Shown in pieces: positions 1-10,066 of a DNA stretch of 64,000 nucleotides. The notes under the pieces were generated by a model, which was not told the origin of the DNA, searched no databases, and saw only the letters and a program-made list of their open reading frames with translations. The DNA comes from Taudactylus pleione (taxonomy: Eukaryota; Chordata; Amphibia; Anura; Myobatrachidae). The position numbers and the translations under genes were made by a program. How positions within the stretch are numbered: position 1 is the stretch's first letter; each line of letters opens with the position of its first letter. The stretch is taken from positions 2,333,501 through 2,397,500 of the forward strand of contig JAUIMM010000637.1 of assembly GCA_031769625.1 (NCBI GenBank). Reading direction: 5' to 3'.

Positions 1-1370
1 GGATAGAGGAGAGGAGACAAGGTGCCAGGAAAGGGAGAAGTGGTCCCACAGTAGAGATAGAGGCGAGGAGACATGGTGGTACGGCAGAGTAGAGGGATAC
101 CAGGATAGAGGAGAGAAGACAAGGTGCCAGGAAAGGGAGGAGGGGTCCCAGTAGAGAAAGAGGAGAGGAGACATGGTGGTACAGCAGAGAAGAGGGATAC
201 CAGGATAGAGGAGAGAAGACAAGGTGCCAGGAAAGGGAGGAGGGGTCCCAGTAGAGAAAGAGGAGAGAAGACATGGTGGTACAGCAGAGAAGAGGGATAC
301 CAGGATAGAGGAGAGGGGACAAGGTGCCAGGAAAGGGAGCAGTGGTCCCACAGTAGAGAAAGAGGAGAGGAGACATGGTGGTACAGCAGAGAAGAGGGAT
401 ACCAGGATAGAGGAGTGGGGACAAGGTGCAAGGAAAGGGAGGAGGGCTCCCAGTACAGAAAGAGGAGAGGAGACATGGTGGTACAGCAGAGAAGAGGGAT
501 ACCAGGATAGAGGAGAGGAGACAAGGTGCCAGGAAAGGGAGCAGTGATCCCACAGTAGAGAAAGAGGAGAGGAGACATGGTGGTACAGCAGAGAAGAGGG
601 ATACCAGGATAGAGGAGAGGAGACAAGGTGCCAGGAAAGGGAGCAGTGATCCCACAGTAGAGAAAGAGGAGAGGAGAAATGGTGGTACAGCAGAGAAGAG
701 GGATACCAGGATAGAGGAGAGGGGCAAGGTGCCAGGAAAGGGAGCAGTGATCCCACAGTAGAGAAAGAGGAGGAGACATGGTGGTACAGCAGAGAGGGTA
801 CCAGGATAGAGGACAGGGGACAAGGTGCCAGGAATGGGAGGAGGGGTCCGAGGAGAGGAGACATGGTGGTACAGCAGAGAAGAGGGATATCAGGATAGAG
901 GAGAGGGGGCAAGGTGCCAGGAAAGGGAGGAGAGGTCCCAGTAGAGAAAGAGGAGAGGAGACATGGTGGTACAGCAGAGAAGAGGGATACCAGGATAAAG
1001 GAGAGGGGGCAAAGTGCCAGGAAAGGGAGCAGTGGTCCCACTTTAGAGAAAGAGGAGAGGAGACATGGTGGTACGGCAGAGAAGATGAATACCAGGATAG
1101 AGGAGAGGGGTCAAGGTGCCAGGAAAGGGAGGAGGGGTCCCAGTAGAGAAAGAGGAGACATTGTGGTACGGCAGAGAAGAGGGTACCAGGATAGAGGAAA
1201 GGGGACAAGGTTCCGGTACAGACAGAACAGAGAGGAGGGGTCCCATGAGAGAGAAGGAGAAAGGGACAAGGTGGTACGACAGAGAGAATGTAAAGCTCCC
1301 AGGAGAGAGAGAGGGAGAAGGTGGCTAGGCAGAGAGGAGGGGTCCCAACAACTGCTGCGCTAAGGGAGAG
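1..1370. repeat. Tandem satellite, unit about 100-102 bp
   Basis: A purine-rich unit repeats head to tail. The marker AGAGGGATACCAGGATAG recurs near 91, 191, 291, 393, 493 and 595, and on to about 1090, giving spacings of 100 or 102 bp. Each unit carries GGAGACATGGTGGTAC and GGTGCCAGGAAAGGGAG. Copies decay after about 1200 and the pattern fades by 1370. The array runs off the left edge, so its full size is unknown. Long reading frames across it (Gly/Arg/Glu-rich) come from the strand bias of the repeat and are not genes. Confidence 0.95.
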
Positions 1371-1448
1371 AGGGCAGTAACAAGGGGAGAGGGGAAGTCG
1401 TTGGAAAAAAAAAGGAACCCCCCTCCTCCCCCTGCACAATAACTACTA

Positions 1449-1990
1449 CCGTGTTTCCCCGATAATAAGACACTGTCTTATTTTTTTTTTTGTTCCAAAA
1501 AACACCATAGGGCTTATTTTCGGGGTAGGTCTTATTTTAATTAGCAGTGACAGCAGTGCCCCTTATGCAGCCCCCCCCCCTTTGCAGGCCCCCTTGTAGA
1601 AATGCCCCTTATGCAGGCCCCCCTGTAGCAGTGTCCCTTATGCAGCCTCCCTTATTGCAGTGCAAGCCCCCCTCTAATTGATCCCCCACCCACCAGTACA
1701 GTACGGTACTTACCTGACTCGCCGCCGTCCGGGATGTCCCTCTCACTTGCGCGCTGACTGGATCTAACATGATCCAGCAGGCGCGGTCGCACAGGATCCT
1801 CAGCGTGCGGGTGACGTTATGACGTCACCCGCGCACTGCATGACTGGGAACGCTGACCTCTGAAGCATTCCCAGCTCAAAATGGGATTTTGGTAGGTCTT
1901 ATTTTCGGGGTAAGGCTTAATTTGGACTGGATTACAAAAGTAAGGGTAGGGCTTATTTTCGGGGTAGGTCTTATTATCGGGGAAACACGG
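1449..1990. mobile_element. Inverted-repeat DNA transposon with TA target duplication (Tc1/mariner-like, non-autonomous)
   Basis: The left end CCGTGTTTCCCCGATAATAA is matched in inverse by TTATTATCGGGGAAACACGG at the right end. TA lies immediately outside both ends (1447-1448 and 1991-1992). The interior repeats GGTAGGTCTTATTTTCGGGG-like subterminal motifs and holds a short pyrimidine-rich GCCCCTTATGCAG repeat at 1556-1660. There is no transposase frame. The TA duplication and the end sequence fit a Tc1/mariner-type MITE. Confidence 0.85.
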
Positions 1991-1992
1991 TA

Positions 1993-2417
1993 TATACCCT
2001 CTACTCCCAAAAAACAGCCCTGTATTGTGTGGGTGGAGGGCACAGCAATACAGAGTGGGACACTACATTCCAGCAGTTGGGGATAAAGCCCTGACTGTCG
2101 GAATGGTGAGACGATCCTCGCTATATGTGTATTCCGTGCGCTGCACACAATTCGCTGTCTCCGCCTCTCTCACCTGCAGGTGTGTGCTGTTTTTATGGCT
2201 GCAGGACACTGTATAAATGCTTACATGGTTCTGATCTATCTGTAGTGGTGAATAGCTCTGTTTTCTCACATTGCCTATGTCTGACAGCTGCTGTTATGGC
2301 TTCTGATTTTATTTAGTATAGAAAAAGTATATAAACTCCAGCCCATTTGCCATGTGAGTAATGAAAATGCAAGTATTCACCATACAATCCAGTACTGTCA
2401 TCGTGCCTTATGGTGAA
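1993..2417. other. No gene seen
   Basis: No coding exon, repeat boundary or RNA gene is recognised here. The sequence is of mixed composition. Confidence 0.5.
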
Positions 2418-2957
2418 AGCTACTTATACCCCTTTCAGATATACCACCTGGGAAATTTCCTGCTCAGACCTGGGAATTTCTCCTGTGCAAATTCCCAGGT
2501 ATTTGGTCGAGACCCCCCTTTCACACAACAACGTCTACCCGGGAAATTCCCAGGCAGACCCCTTTCAGACATAACCCGGTTTTTTAGTTTTAAATATTAC
2601 CTGCCTCTCCTCTGCTCTTCCTAGCTTATCCCCTCTCCGGCTGCCGCTGATGATGTCATCATCATGCAGCAGGCAGCCGTCCAATCAAAATGGAGCCATT
2701 ATAAAAATAGGTAATAAAATAAATAATTTCTTATCTGCCCTGGTGGTCCAGCGGGAGTGCGGGTGGCCCGCTGTGGCAGAGAACCGACAGCGGTCTGCAG
2801 CGCCGGCGGGTATTCGTGGGCGTCCGGCTGGGGTTCTCTGTGCCTGAGGTCCCGGCGCGGGGGGTGGTGAGCAGCAGCGCTGAGCGTCCTATAGGAAGCT
2901 CTGCACTGCCAACTCCATGTAATGAGCAGTTTCCACGTGGGAACTGTCAGTAGCCGG

Positions 2958-3003
2958 AGCCAATCAGCGGCCGCTCTACAGTTAGCGCGGCCGCTGATTG
3001 GCT
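2958..3003. repeat. Perfect 17-bp inverted repeat with 12-bp loop
   Basis: The left arm 2958-2974 (AGCCAATCAGCGGCCGC) is the exact reverse complement of 2987-3003. The spacer is 12 bp. The arms contain a CCAAT box and a NotI-type GCGGCCGC core. Confidence 0.9.
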
Positions 3004-3592
3004 GGCGGGACTGCAAAGCCCGTGCAGTCCCGTCAGCTGGCATTCGCGAGGGATCTGTATGTGTGGCAACACACATACAGATCCTGGGTCCTTCTGGTCG
3101 GGTAAGTTGTTTTTTTGTTTTGCCAAGTCCCGGGGATGCTGCGGAGACCAGCGCTAGGATATAGGTGAGTATGCAATCTGGTATAGGTAGGTGTGTGTAA
3201 TAAAGTTTTACTAATCACGGTGTGTGTTTTGTCTTTATTTAACTTTTATTTTACAGTGGGGGTACAGATGCCGCTCATCTGCTGGCACTTGTAGTTCCAC
3301 AAGTGTCAAAGGGCAGGCATGCTGGCACCTGTAGTCCCACTGTAAAATACAATAGTTTACTTAAATTTACCCACTTTATTACCCCCGTACCCAACACTCC
3401 AGGGGTGCGGGTAAGAGCCCCTGGTTTCAGACCAAGCCTGGGGTTAATGGGGGGAGGGGGGACCCCTTTTTTGGGGGGTCCCCACCTCTCCTGAGATCTC
3501 CGGCTTGGCCTGACCGGCTTGGGCTGATAATGCTTTGGCCCCGGAGGGTCTCCGGGCTGTGGCATTACAGCCCGGCCGTTTTGGGTCTGGTG

Positions 3593-3730
3593 CTGGTTTT
3601 AAATATAGGGGGGACCCTACGCAATTTTTCCCCCCCTATATTTAAAACCAGGACTGGCCCTGCAGCCTGGTGTTGGTTTCTAAATTACGGTGGAACCCTA
3701 CACATTTTGTTCCCCGTAATTTTAGAAACC
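3593..3730. repeat. Two adjacent hairpins
   Basis: Hairpin one has perfect 21-bp arms (3593-3613 and 3631-3651) with a 17-bp loop. Hairpin two has arms 3675-3690 and 3714-3730 with one extra T. Both arm pairs start with a TGGTTT-type stretch and end in a G-run/C-run, so the two hairpins look like diverged copies of each other. Confidence 0.85.
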
Positions 3731-3894
3731 AGGACAGGCTGGTTAAGCTTTAGGGGGGGCCCTATGTCATTTTTAAAAAAAAAACTTTTAACCCGTTTTT
3801 TTTACAGATACAACACAAGCAGCTTATACATATCTCACTGATATGAGCAGGCTGCTAGCTCGGGATAGATTTGCAGAGAGAAGACACTGCAATC

Positions 3895-5230
3895 TCGGGT
3901 GCAAAACCTGCTACTCGGGGGAGAAATCTCCTGCAAACCTACTACTCGGGGGAGAAATCTCCTGCAAAACCTGCTACTCGGGGGAGAAATCTCCTGCAAA
4001 CCTACTACTCGGGGGAGAAATCTCCTGCAAAACCTGCTACTCGGGGAGAAATCTCCTGCAAAACCTGCTACTCGGGGAGAAATCTCCTGTAAAACCTGCT
4101 ACTCGGCGGAGAAATCTACTGCAAAACCTGCTACTTGGGGGAGAAATCTCCTGTAAAACCTGCTACTCGGCGGAGAAATCTCCTGCAAAACCTGCTACTT
4201 GGGGGAGAAATCTCCTGTAAAACCTGCTACTCGGCGGAGAAATCTCCTGCAAAACCTGCTACTTGGGGGAGAAATCTCCTGTTAAACCTGCTACTCGGCG
4301 GAGAAATCTCCTGCAAACCTGCTACTCGGGGGAGAAATCTCCTGCAAAACCTGCTACTCGGCGGAGAAATCTCCTGCAAAACCTGCTACTCGGCGGAGAA
4401 ATCTCCTGCAAAAACTGCTACTCAGGGAGAAATCTCCTGCAGAACCTGCTACTCGGGGGAGAAATCTCCTGCAAAACCTGCTACTCGGGGGAGAAATCTC
4501 CTGCAAACCTGCTACTCGGGGGAGAAATCTCCTGCAAACCTGCTACTCGGGGGAGAAATCTCCTGCAGAACCTGCTACTCGGGGGAGAAATCTCCTGCAA
4601 AGCCTGCTACTCGGGGAGAAATCTCCTGCAAAGCCTGCTACTCGGGGAGAAATCTCCTGCAAAGCCTGCTACTCGGTGAGAAATCTCCTGCATAACCTGC
4701 TACTCGGCGGAGAAATCTCCTGCAAAACCTGCTGCTCGGGGGAGAAATCTCCTGCAAAATCTGCTGCTCGGGGGAGAAATCTCCTGCAAAGCCTGCTACT
4801 CGGGGAGAAATCTCCTGCAAAACCTGCTACTCGGCGGAGAAATCTCCTGCAAAAACTGCTACTCGGGGAGAAATCTCCTGCAAAGCCTGCTACTCGGGGA
4901 GAAATCTCCTGCAGAACCTGCTACTCGGGGGAGAAATCTCCTGCAGAACCTGCTACTCGGCAGAGAAATCTCCTGCAGAACCTGCTACTCGGGGGAGAAA
5001 TCTCCTGCATAACCTGCTACTCGGCGGAGAAATCTCCTGCAAACCTGCTACTCGGGGGAGAAATCTCCTGCAGAACCTGCTGCTCGGGGGAGAAATCTCC
5101 TGCATAACCTGCTGCTCGGGGGAGAAATCTCCTGCATAACCTGCTACTCGGGGGAGAAATCTCCTGCAAACCTGCTACTCGGGGGAGAAATCTCCTGCAG
5201 AACCTGCTACTCGGGGGAGAAATCTCGTTC
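3895..5230. repeat. Minisatellite, unit about 28-32 bp, over 40 copies
   Basis: The unit reads roughly CCTGCTACTCGGGGGAGAAA followed by TCTCCTGCAAAA. It varies by one to four bases, mainly in the G-run and the A-run. Each unit contains GGAGA-AA-TCTCC, a small palindrome. The sequence just right of the array (5250-5385) ends in TAGTAAATTTACCCCC, the terminus of a MITE family seen elsewhere in the window, so the array may have grown inside such an element. Overlapping open frames with a CKTCYSGEKSPA-type repeat are an artefact of the array. Confidence 0.95.
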
Positions 5231-5385
5231 TGCTTCCCCATCGGCCATCTCACTCTCAGCTAAACTCCCTTCTTTGTAAATTAGCAAGTCTCAGGAGCTA
5301 TAAATCACCCGAGTTTAGGTGAAGCTAATCGAGTTGAAAGAAAAAGCAAACTCCCCCAGACTCGATTCTTAGTAAATTTACCCCC

Positions 5386-6314
5386 TAGTGTCCTCCTGCC
5401 CCTTTCTCATTGTATTCATAAAAATGTTATCAGCACCGTTACTTGGGGCCCATATCGTGGTTACTTATGTCCAGCAGGAAAGCACATAACTTGCTTCTTT
5501 GTATGGCGCACGTGGAGTAAAATTGGGCATTGTGACTGCAGACTGAGCCGTATCGCCTCTCTATACTTATGTCATTCAGTGAAGGAATATGACACTGGTG
5601 TAAGATGTACTAATAGCCTATCTTATCATATTTGTGTAAATAACACAATATAGGCGCATCTTAAGATGCTTGCAGCTCTCGTGCGTCTTTGTGTAGGGGG
5701 AAGGGGGAGGCTACTTGTACCACCATGCTATTGGTTCTGGTATTGCTATCTCATTTATATTCTATCTCATTATTTCTTGTTAGATACGTTTTTGTGTCTA
5801 TGCTGAACGTTAAGCTTCTCCTTTATACACTAACATTTATAGTTTATGCACAAGCACAGTTGGTCTTGGTAAGTTATACTGCAATGGAGAGAGTACCCGT
5901 AACTGTAATGAGCTCTTTAATCTGTGGTCGGTAATTATGAAAACTGTAGAAAAACATTGCGGTTGCTAATAGCGAATAACCTGACTCTGTCAATTCCCAT
6001 GTTAGTATGTAAATGAAAGGAAGCCTCTGATTGGTTGCTGTGAGCACACTTCCCAACATTTATACATGTGAATTCGGAACAAAATGCGTCCTGCCCCAAT
6101 CCGTCCACTGGTGATGCACGTTTTGGGAAGTGTAAATGACTGCACCACCATTTCCTTCATACTCATTTTATAAATGTTTTTCATTTTTTTTGACGGAGTG
6201 AAAATAAATGTTGCTATAATTTGTGCTACATTGTAGTAATATCCTATGGGAGTAGCAGTTAGAGATGACTTGAGTGTTCTATTGATGTTCCCTCAGTTAC
6301 TGCTCTGTGGGGTC
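5386..6314. other. No gene seen
   Basis: A/T-rich sequence without a recognisable exon. A short CTGATTGGTTGCTGTGAGC fragment near 6028 is probably a relic of the CCAAT-bearing MITE family found whole at 31823. Confidence 0.5.
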
Positions 6315-6317
6315 TAT

Positions 6318-6867
6318 GGGGGTCATTCAGACCCACTCGCGAGTGGCAGTACGCTCGCAAGTGGGTCGATGGTCCCCACTGCGCATGCGCACGACGGAGG
6401 GAGCTCCGTCGTGCGCATGCGCGAGACCCGGCGAGCGAAGGACTTTCCATCGCTCCGGGTCTCGCACCAAAGGGGGCGTGCTGTCGATGTTGATTGACAG
6501 CACGCCCCCTTTGGTGGGCGTGCCGGGGGCGTGCCTGCCAGACGGAGGTGTTCCCATGGGAACGCCTACCGTCTGAAGCCGGCCCCACTGACATCACTAG
6601 TGATGTCGGTGGGAGTGATTTTGGCTCTGATAGAGCCAAAATCACTCCTGGCCTTGCGGCTGGGAAACCCGACCGCAGGGTTTCCCTCGCAAGTCCGATG
6701 GTCGCGATGGTCAAGACCATCGCGACCATCTTTTTGCACGCTCGTATATGCTGTGGGTGGTGACCCACAGCTATCCGAGCGTCCAGGAGGACGCTCCATA
6801 TTAATGGAGGAGGGCCCTGATTCAGAGCGAGCGCTCTGGTCAGAGCGTCCGGCTCTGAATCAGGGCC
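6318..6867. mobile_element. GATTCAG-ended MITE, subfamily A (TSD TAT)
   Basis: The element begins GGGGGTCATTCAGACC and ends CTCTGAATCAGGGCC, flanked by TAT on both sides (6315-6317 and 6868-6870). The interior is almost wholly made of short inverted repeats, for example the TGTTCCCATGGGAACG palindrome, GACATCACTAGTGATGTC and GGTCGCGATGGTCAAGACCATCGCGACC. Similar blocks, including the GTGGGTGGT-ACCCACAGC type of hairpin, recur in the other copies listed here. No transposase frame. Confidence 0.85.
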
Positions 6868-6870
6868 TAT

Positions 6871-7154
6871 GTACTAAGCCTTGGAAAGAGATAATGTACA
6901 CGTCTCGATATGTGCGCAGTCCTGCTTATGTGTAGATATTATTATGAGTGTTATACGCCCATATTTCTTCCTATACTGTGCAGCTATACTCCTATTTTTA
7001 CAAATAGTGCCCCTTAGCCTTCGCTGTGATCACTTACAGGCTGTGGTCCAGGCTAACACCTTGCCTGTGTGGTATAAGCACCTCTGGGCTGTCTGAAATG
7101 AGGGTAATGACTGTCTCATCTGCAGTTCTATAATGCTGTTCTTTTCTTTGGCAG
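6871..7154. other. Intron upstream of mxd4-like exon, no other feature
   Basis: Presumed end of intron 2 of the mxd4-like gene. The final bases include a pyrimidine tract and the acceptor CTTTGGCAG at 7146-7154. I found no exon encoding the family's EAEHGYAS-type second-exon segment here or further left. Confidence 0.5.
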
Positions 7155-7184
7155 GTCATCGCACAATGAGCTGGAGAAGCACAG
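7155..7184 (+). CDS. mxd4: mxd4-like exon 3 (30 bp, start of basic region)
   Basis: A 30-bp micro-exon between acceptor GGCAG and donor GTAAGC. After completing one codon it reads SSHNELEKH plus two bases of an Arg codon. This is the start of the DNA-contacting basic region of Max-dimerising proteins, in which the His-Asn-Glu-Leu-Glu-Lys stretch is conserved. A 30-bp exon at exactly this place is characteristic of the MXD/MXI1 family. It splices in frame to the exon at 9143 (AG + G gives Arg). The size is too short for an automatic frame search, so it rests on the splice sites, the protein match and the phase. Confidence 0.9.
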
Positions 7185-7908
7185 GTAAGCTGCACACTGA
7201 CTCCTTTTACTATCAGATGCAAAGTGCCTTTTTGTTTTGCATGAATCCTCATGCGAGTTATACAAGGGGTTATTTATATGACACAGATGGAGCAAGTTCC
7301 TGTCGCGCCACACTCCCACACTGTACTGAGTGGGTGACCTTACTACGGTGCCACGTGGCAGATGATCTCTGCGCCACCTTGCGTCGCATTGCGACTTTTT
7401 TGTCTAAAACTAAAATGCTTGCTCTGCCTCGCTTAGGTTTTATTCAGTAACATCAGCAGCACCTGCTGTCATTTCAGTTGGACGCGCCTGGTGATCCGCA
7501 TTATTTCATTGCTGCTCTTTAAGCTTTGGAGATGCAGTGAGGAGATGCAGGCTACTACGGAGGGATATTAGGGGTAAACACATCCAGGAATGTCTTACGC
7601 TTCATCATGTTCCTAAAATCGAAGTGAAGTGTACAACAAGCTCATTATAACCTTGTGCTTTATAAGTGTTCTCTGTGTTATGTATGTATCTATACATTAT
7701 GGGGCTGATTCTGAATTGTAGGGATTCTTGTGCACAGACGCAAACGGCGAGCTTTTGCATTATGCACGTGCGCAAATCTAAATTTATACACCTTTGCGTA
7801 TGTCTGTCCCATTCTGACTCTGAATTGGTCAGATCTGTCTTTCTGTGAAATTGGGTGTCTCAGGGCGGGAACAATGCGAGTGCCACCGAACTGCTCTGCC
7901 TTGCGCGC

Positions 7909-7974
7909 GTGTCATAGGAGCATTGTGGGCGTGTCATAGGAGCATTGTGGGCGTGTCATAGGAGCATTGTGGGC
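7909..7974. repeat. Three perfect 22-bp tandem copies
   Basis: The unit GTGTCATAGGAGCATTGTGG plus GC occurs three times without change at 7909-7930, 7931-7952 and 7953-7974, inside intron 3 of the mxd4-like gene. It sits in sequence related to the GATTCAG-ended elements. Confidence 0.95.
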
Positions 7975-8096
7975 GTGTATCTAAAGCCCAATGTGATTCT
8001 GAGCTGTGAAGCCTTTCTCTGACGGATTGGAGTCTGGCTGGAGGTGCGACTGGCTGTCCCCTGGAATTTCTCAGGGATATACAGATTAGTCTGGGT

Positions 8097-8125
8097 AATT
8101 GAATAGCTCCTGTAGCTATTCAATT
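8097..8125. repeat. 12-bp inverted repeat in intron 3
   Basis: AATTGAATAGCT (8097-8108) is mirrored perfectly by AGCTATTCAATT (8114-8125) around CCTGT. It lies in a longer stretch (about 8090-8360) with further inverted motifs, probably a degraded MITE. Confidence 0.8.
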
Positions 8126-9142
8126 CAGCGGGCTGTTTGGTCCGATTGAGGAGAAATCCGACAAAAGTGCCGTCTGCTTGCTGGCTTAACGCGGCACTAA
8201 CAGCCTGGCGGCCGGCACTTTCGTCGGAGAATGACGGTTCTCACCACTAAACACCCAGGTTAAGTCACAAGAACCGGCATTCTCCTACTTAACATCGTGC
8301 TGATTCGAAATGGCCCTCCTGGGGCTATTCAGCATCGCGTTGAATTGAATCGCAGCCACAGTCTATGGGGCAAATACATCCCTAAACTCATAACCGTAAG
8401 CATACTGCCAGTGTCATTCTTCCTAATATTTAACGTGTAAAATCAGACGATTCAGACCATTATTTCAATTTAATTTTTTTTTTTTTTGTAACAATTTGCA
8501 CAAAATATATCATGCCGGGCAGACTGTGACTGTCAGAGACCTGGAATGGCTTGCAGTGTGCCTCCAGTGTTCCCTTCTCGTTTTTCTAGAAATGTGAGAA
8601 GTCTCTATGGCCCAGTTGTATACAGCCCATAAAGTACTGTAACATCGCTCACCGTATCCTCAGTGACCCAGTGTCCCCGTGTTACACTCATTGCTCCCTC
8701 CTGCAGGGCTTCCTGCTTACAGATCTATTTTAAGTCCAAACGCTGCCATGTTATAAGCGGCTCACTTGCCCTTTACAGTGTACATTGAAGCATGGGTTTG
8801 AGAGGTGAGAGGCCAGGTTCATTTCACGCAGGCCACTTTTATTAGTGAGCGTTTCCTTGTTGTGTGTGCGGCAGGATCACCACAAACAGATACCGTGTAC
8901 AGCTCGGAGGTGTGTTCTGTTACAGGCTCATTGCACCAGGGGGATTTACTCTGCAGAGCTCTACCTGCTGCAGGTCATGCACCTCAGCCATGTCTGTCCT
9001 TTTGTCCAGATGTCTTGTGTCTTTTACGTCCCGTCCTCTGCTGTGCTGGTTCCTGTTAGCCAAGCAGCGTAGGCGTGGGACTGTTTGTAGCTCAGGCAGT
9101 AAGTGTCGCTACATCATGCTGTATACATGTTGTGTTTTCTAG

Positions 9143-9257
9143 GCGAGCAAAACTAAGACTATACTTGGAGCAGCTGAAGCAGCTTGTGCCCCTGGGGCCA
9201 GATAGCAACCGACATACCACTCTAAGCCTCTTGAAAAGAGCAAAAATGCACATTAAG
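9143..9257 (+). CDS. mxd4: mxd4-like exon 4 (basic region, helix 1, loop, helix 2)
   Basis: A 115-bp exon between acceptor TGTTTTCTAG and donor GTAGG. With one base borrowed from exon 3 it encodes [19 protein letters not shown] and then [20 protein letters not shown]. This is the heart of a bHLH domain: the Arg-Arg pair finishes the basic region, [15 protein letters not shown] is helix 1 and the turn into the loop, and [16 protein letters not shown] is helix 2. LYLEQLKQL and [10 protein letters not shown] match MXD4 better than MXD1, MXI1 or MXD3, which have LCLE or RCLE and TKAKLH, NKAKAH or RRARMH at these places. The protein binds E-boxes as a heterodimer with MAX in the nucleus. The exon ends in phase 0. 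Confidence 0.95.
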
Positions 9258-9473
9258 GTAGGTTAGTTGGGTTTCTTCTCTCCGTCTACCACGTTGGAGG
9301 ACAGTGTTCTTTATTTTTGTCTTGTGGTGTCATTTAGACAGTCCACAATTGTACTGAAAGAGTTGTTCCACGCCTATAGAAACCTACAAGCACCCATCTA
9401 CCGGTTACTGCTCTCTCTCTGGGGCTGCTTCTGGTTTAGGAGCACAGTAACTCTGCACCTGGGTAAAACCATG

Positions 9474-9794
9474 GGGCCTGATTCAGAGTTGGGAATAGAG
9501 AGAGATATCTCTCTCAACTGATCATCTGGGTGAAACCATGCTGCACTGCAGGGGGGGCAGATTTACAATGTGCAGAGAGATTTAGATTTGGGAGAGTGTC
9601 CAAACTGACATCTAAATTATAGAGTAATAATAAAGCTATGCTATATTTGTGGGCTACATGTAAAAGCAGCCAGTATTTACTCTACATGCAATTTTTTTTT
9701 TTATGTATTTACACCCCTTGCATTGCAATATGGTTTGTCCAGGTTCACAGTTAAGTGCTATCTCTCTCTCTATTCCCAACTCTGACTCAGGCCC
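9474..9794. mobile_element. GATTCAG-ended MITE, third subfamily (in intron 4)
   Basis: Ends GGGCCTGATTCAGAGTTGGG and CCCAACTCTGACTCAGGCCC are inverted repeats that continue into TAGAGAGAGAT / ATCTCTCTCTCTA. CATG flanks both sides. The interior is unrelated to subfamilies A and B apart from the extreme termini. Confidence 0.8.
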
Positions 9795-9825
9795 CATGTC
9801 CACTATATACATCCAGAAGATATTG

Positions 9826-10066
9826 GGAAAAATCTATAGAAGACAGCAGCCAACCAGCTCCTAACTGTCATTTTTCAAACACATCCTGTGACATGGCAGT
9901 TAGGAGCTGATTAGCTGGTACTTTATCTCCGTTCACTTTATCTCCATCCAAGGCTTAATAAATAGACCCCTGTGTTTAAAATAATGACAGTTAGGAGCTG
10001 ATTGGCTGGTACATTATCTCTCTCCACTTTATCGCTCTTCCAAGGTTTAATACATCGACCCCTTAG
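9826..10066. repeat. Degraded MITE pair in intron 4
   Basis: TTAGGAGCTGATTGGCTGGTA-type sequence occurs three times, once inverted (about 9850, 9900 and 9990), each next to AAATAGACCCC-like or CATCGACCCC-like ends. This looks like two overlapping relics of the CCAAT-bearing MITE group. Confidence 0.55.

Larger units (their letters stand above)
2418..3842. repeat. GC-rich composite repeat with strong hairpins
   Basis: This stretch lacks a credible reading frame but holds several inverted repeats. Arms at 2958-2974 and 2987-3003 are a perfect 17-bp pair around GCGGCCGC. Arms at 3593-3613 and 3631-3651 form a perfect 21-bp pair. Arms at 3675-3690 and 3714-3730 are nearly perfect. Near 2420-2580 the text CCTTTCAGA and the phrase GGGAAATTCCCAGG recur. 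It looks like one or more degraded inverted-repeat transposons; I cannot place its outer ends. Confidence 0.55.

Noticed and set aside
124..1363. Several overlapping long frames rich in Gly, Arg and Glu
   Set aside because: They repeat with the satellite unit in all three forward frames; no start or family motif supports a gene.
3843..5253. Long frames with a repeated CKTCYSGEKSPA-type pattern, both strands
   Set aside because: Produced by the minisatellite; unit-length changes would shift the frame, and all frames are equally open.
6259..6768. 169-codon minus-strand frame
   Set aside because: It covers a MITE made of palindromes; coding on one strand is mirrored on the other.
1..7154. First two exons of the mxd4-like gene
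   Set aside because: I looked for a second-exon EAEHGYAS-type block and a Sin3-interaction helix with splice sites and found neither.
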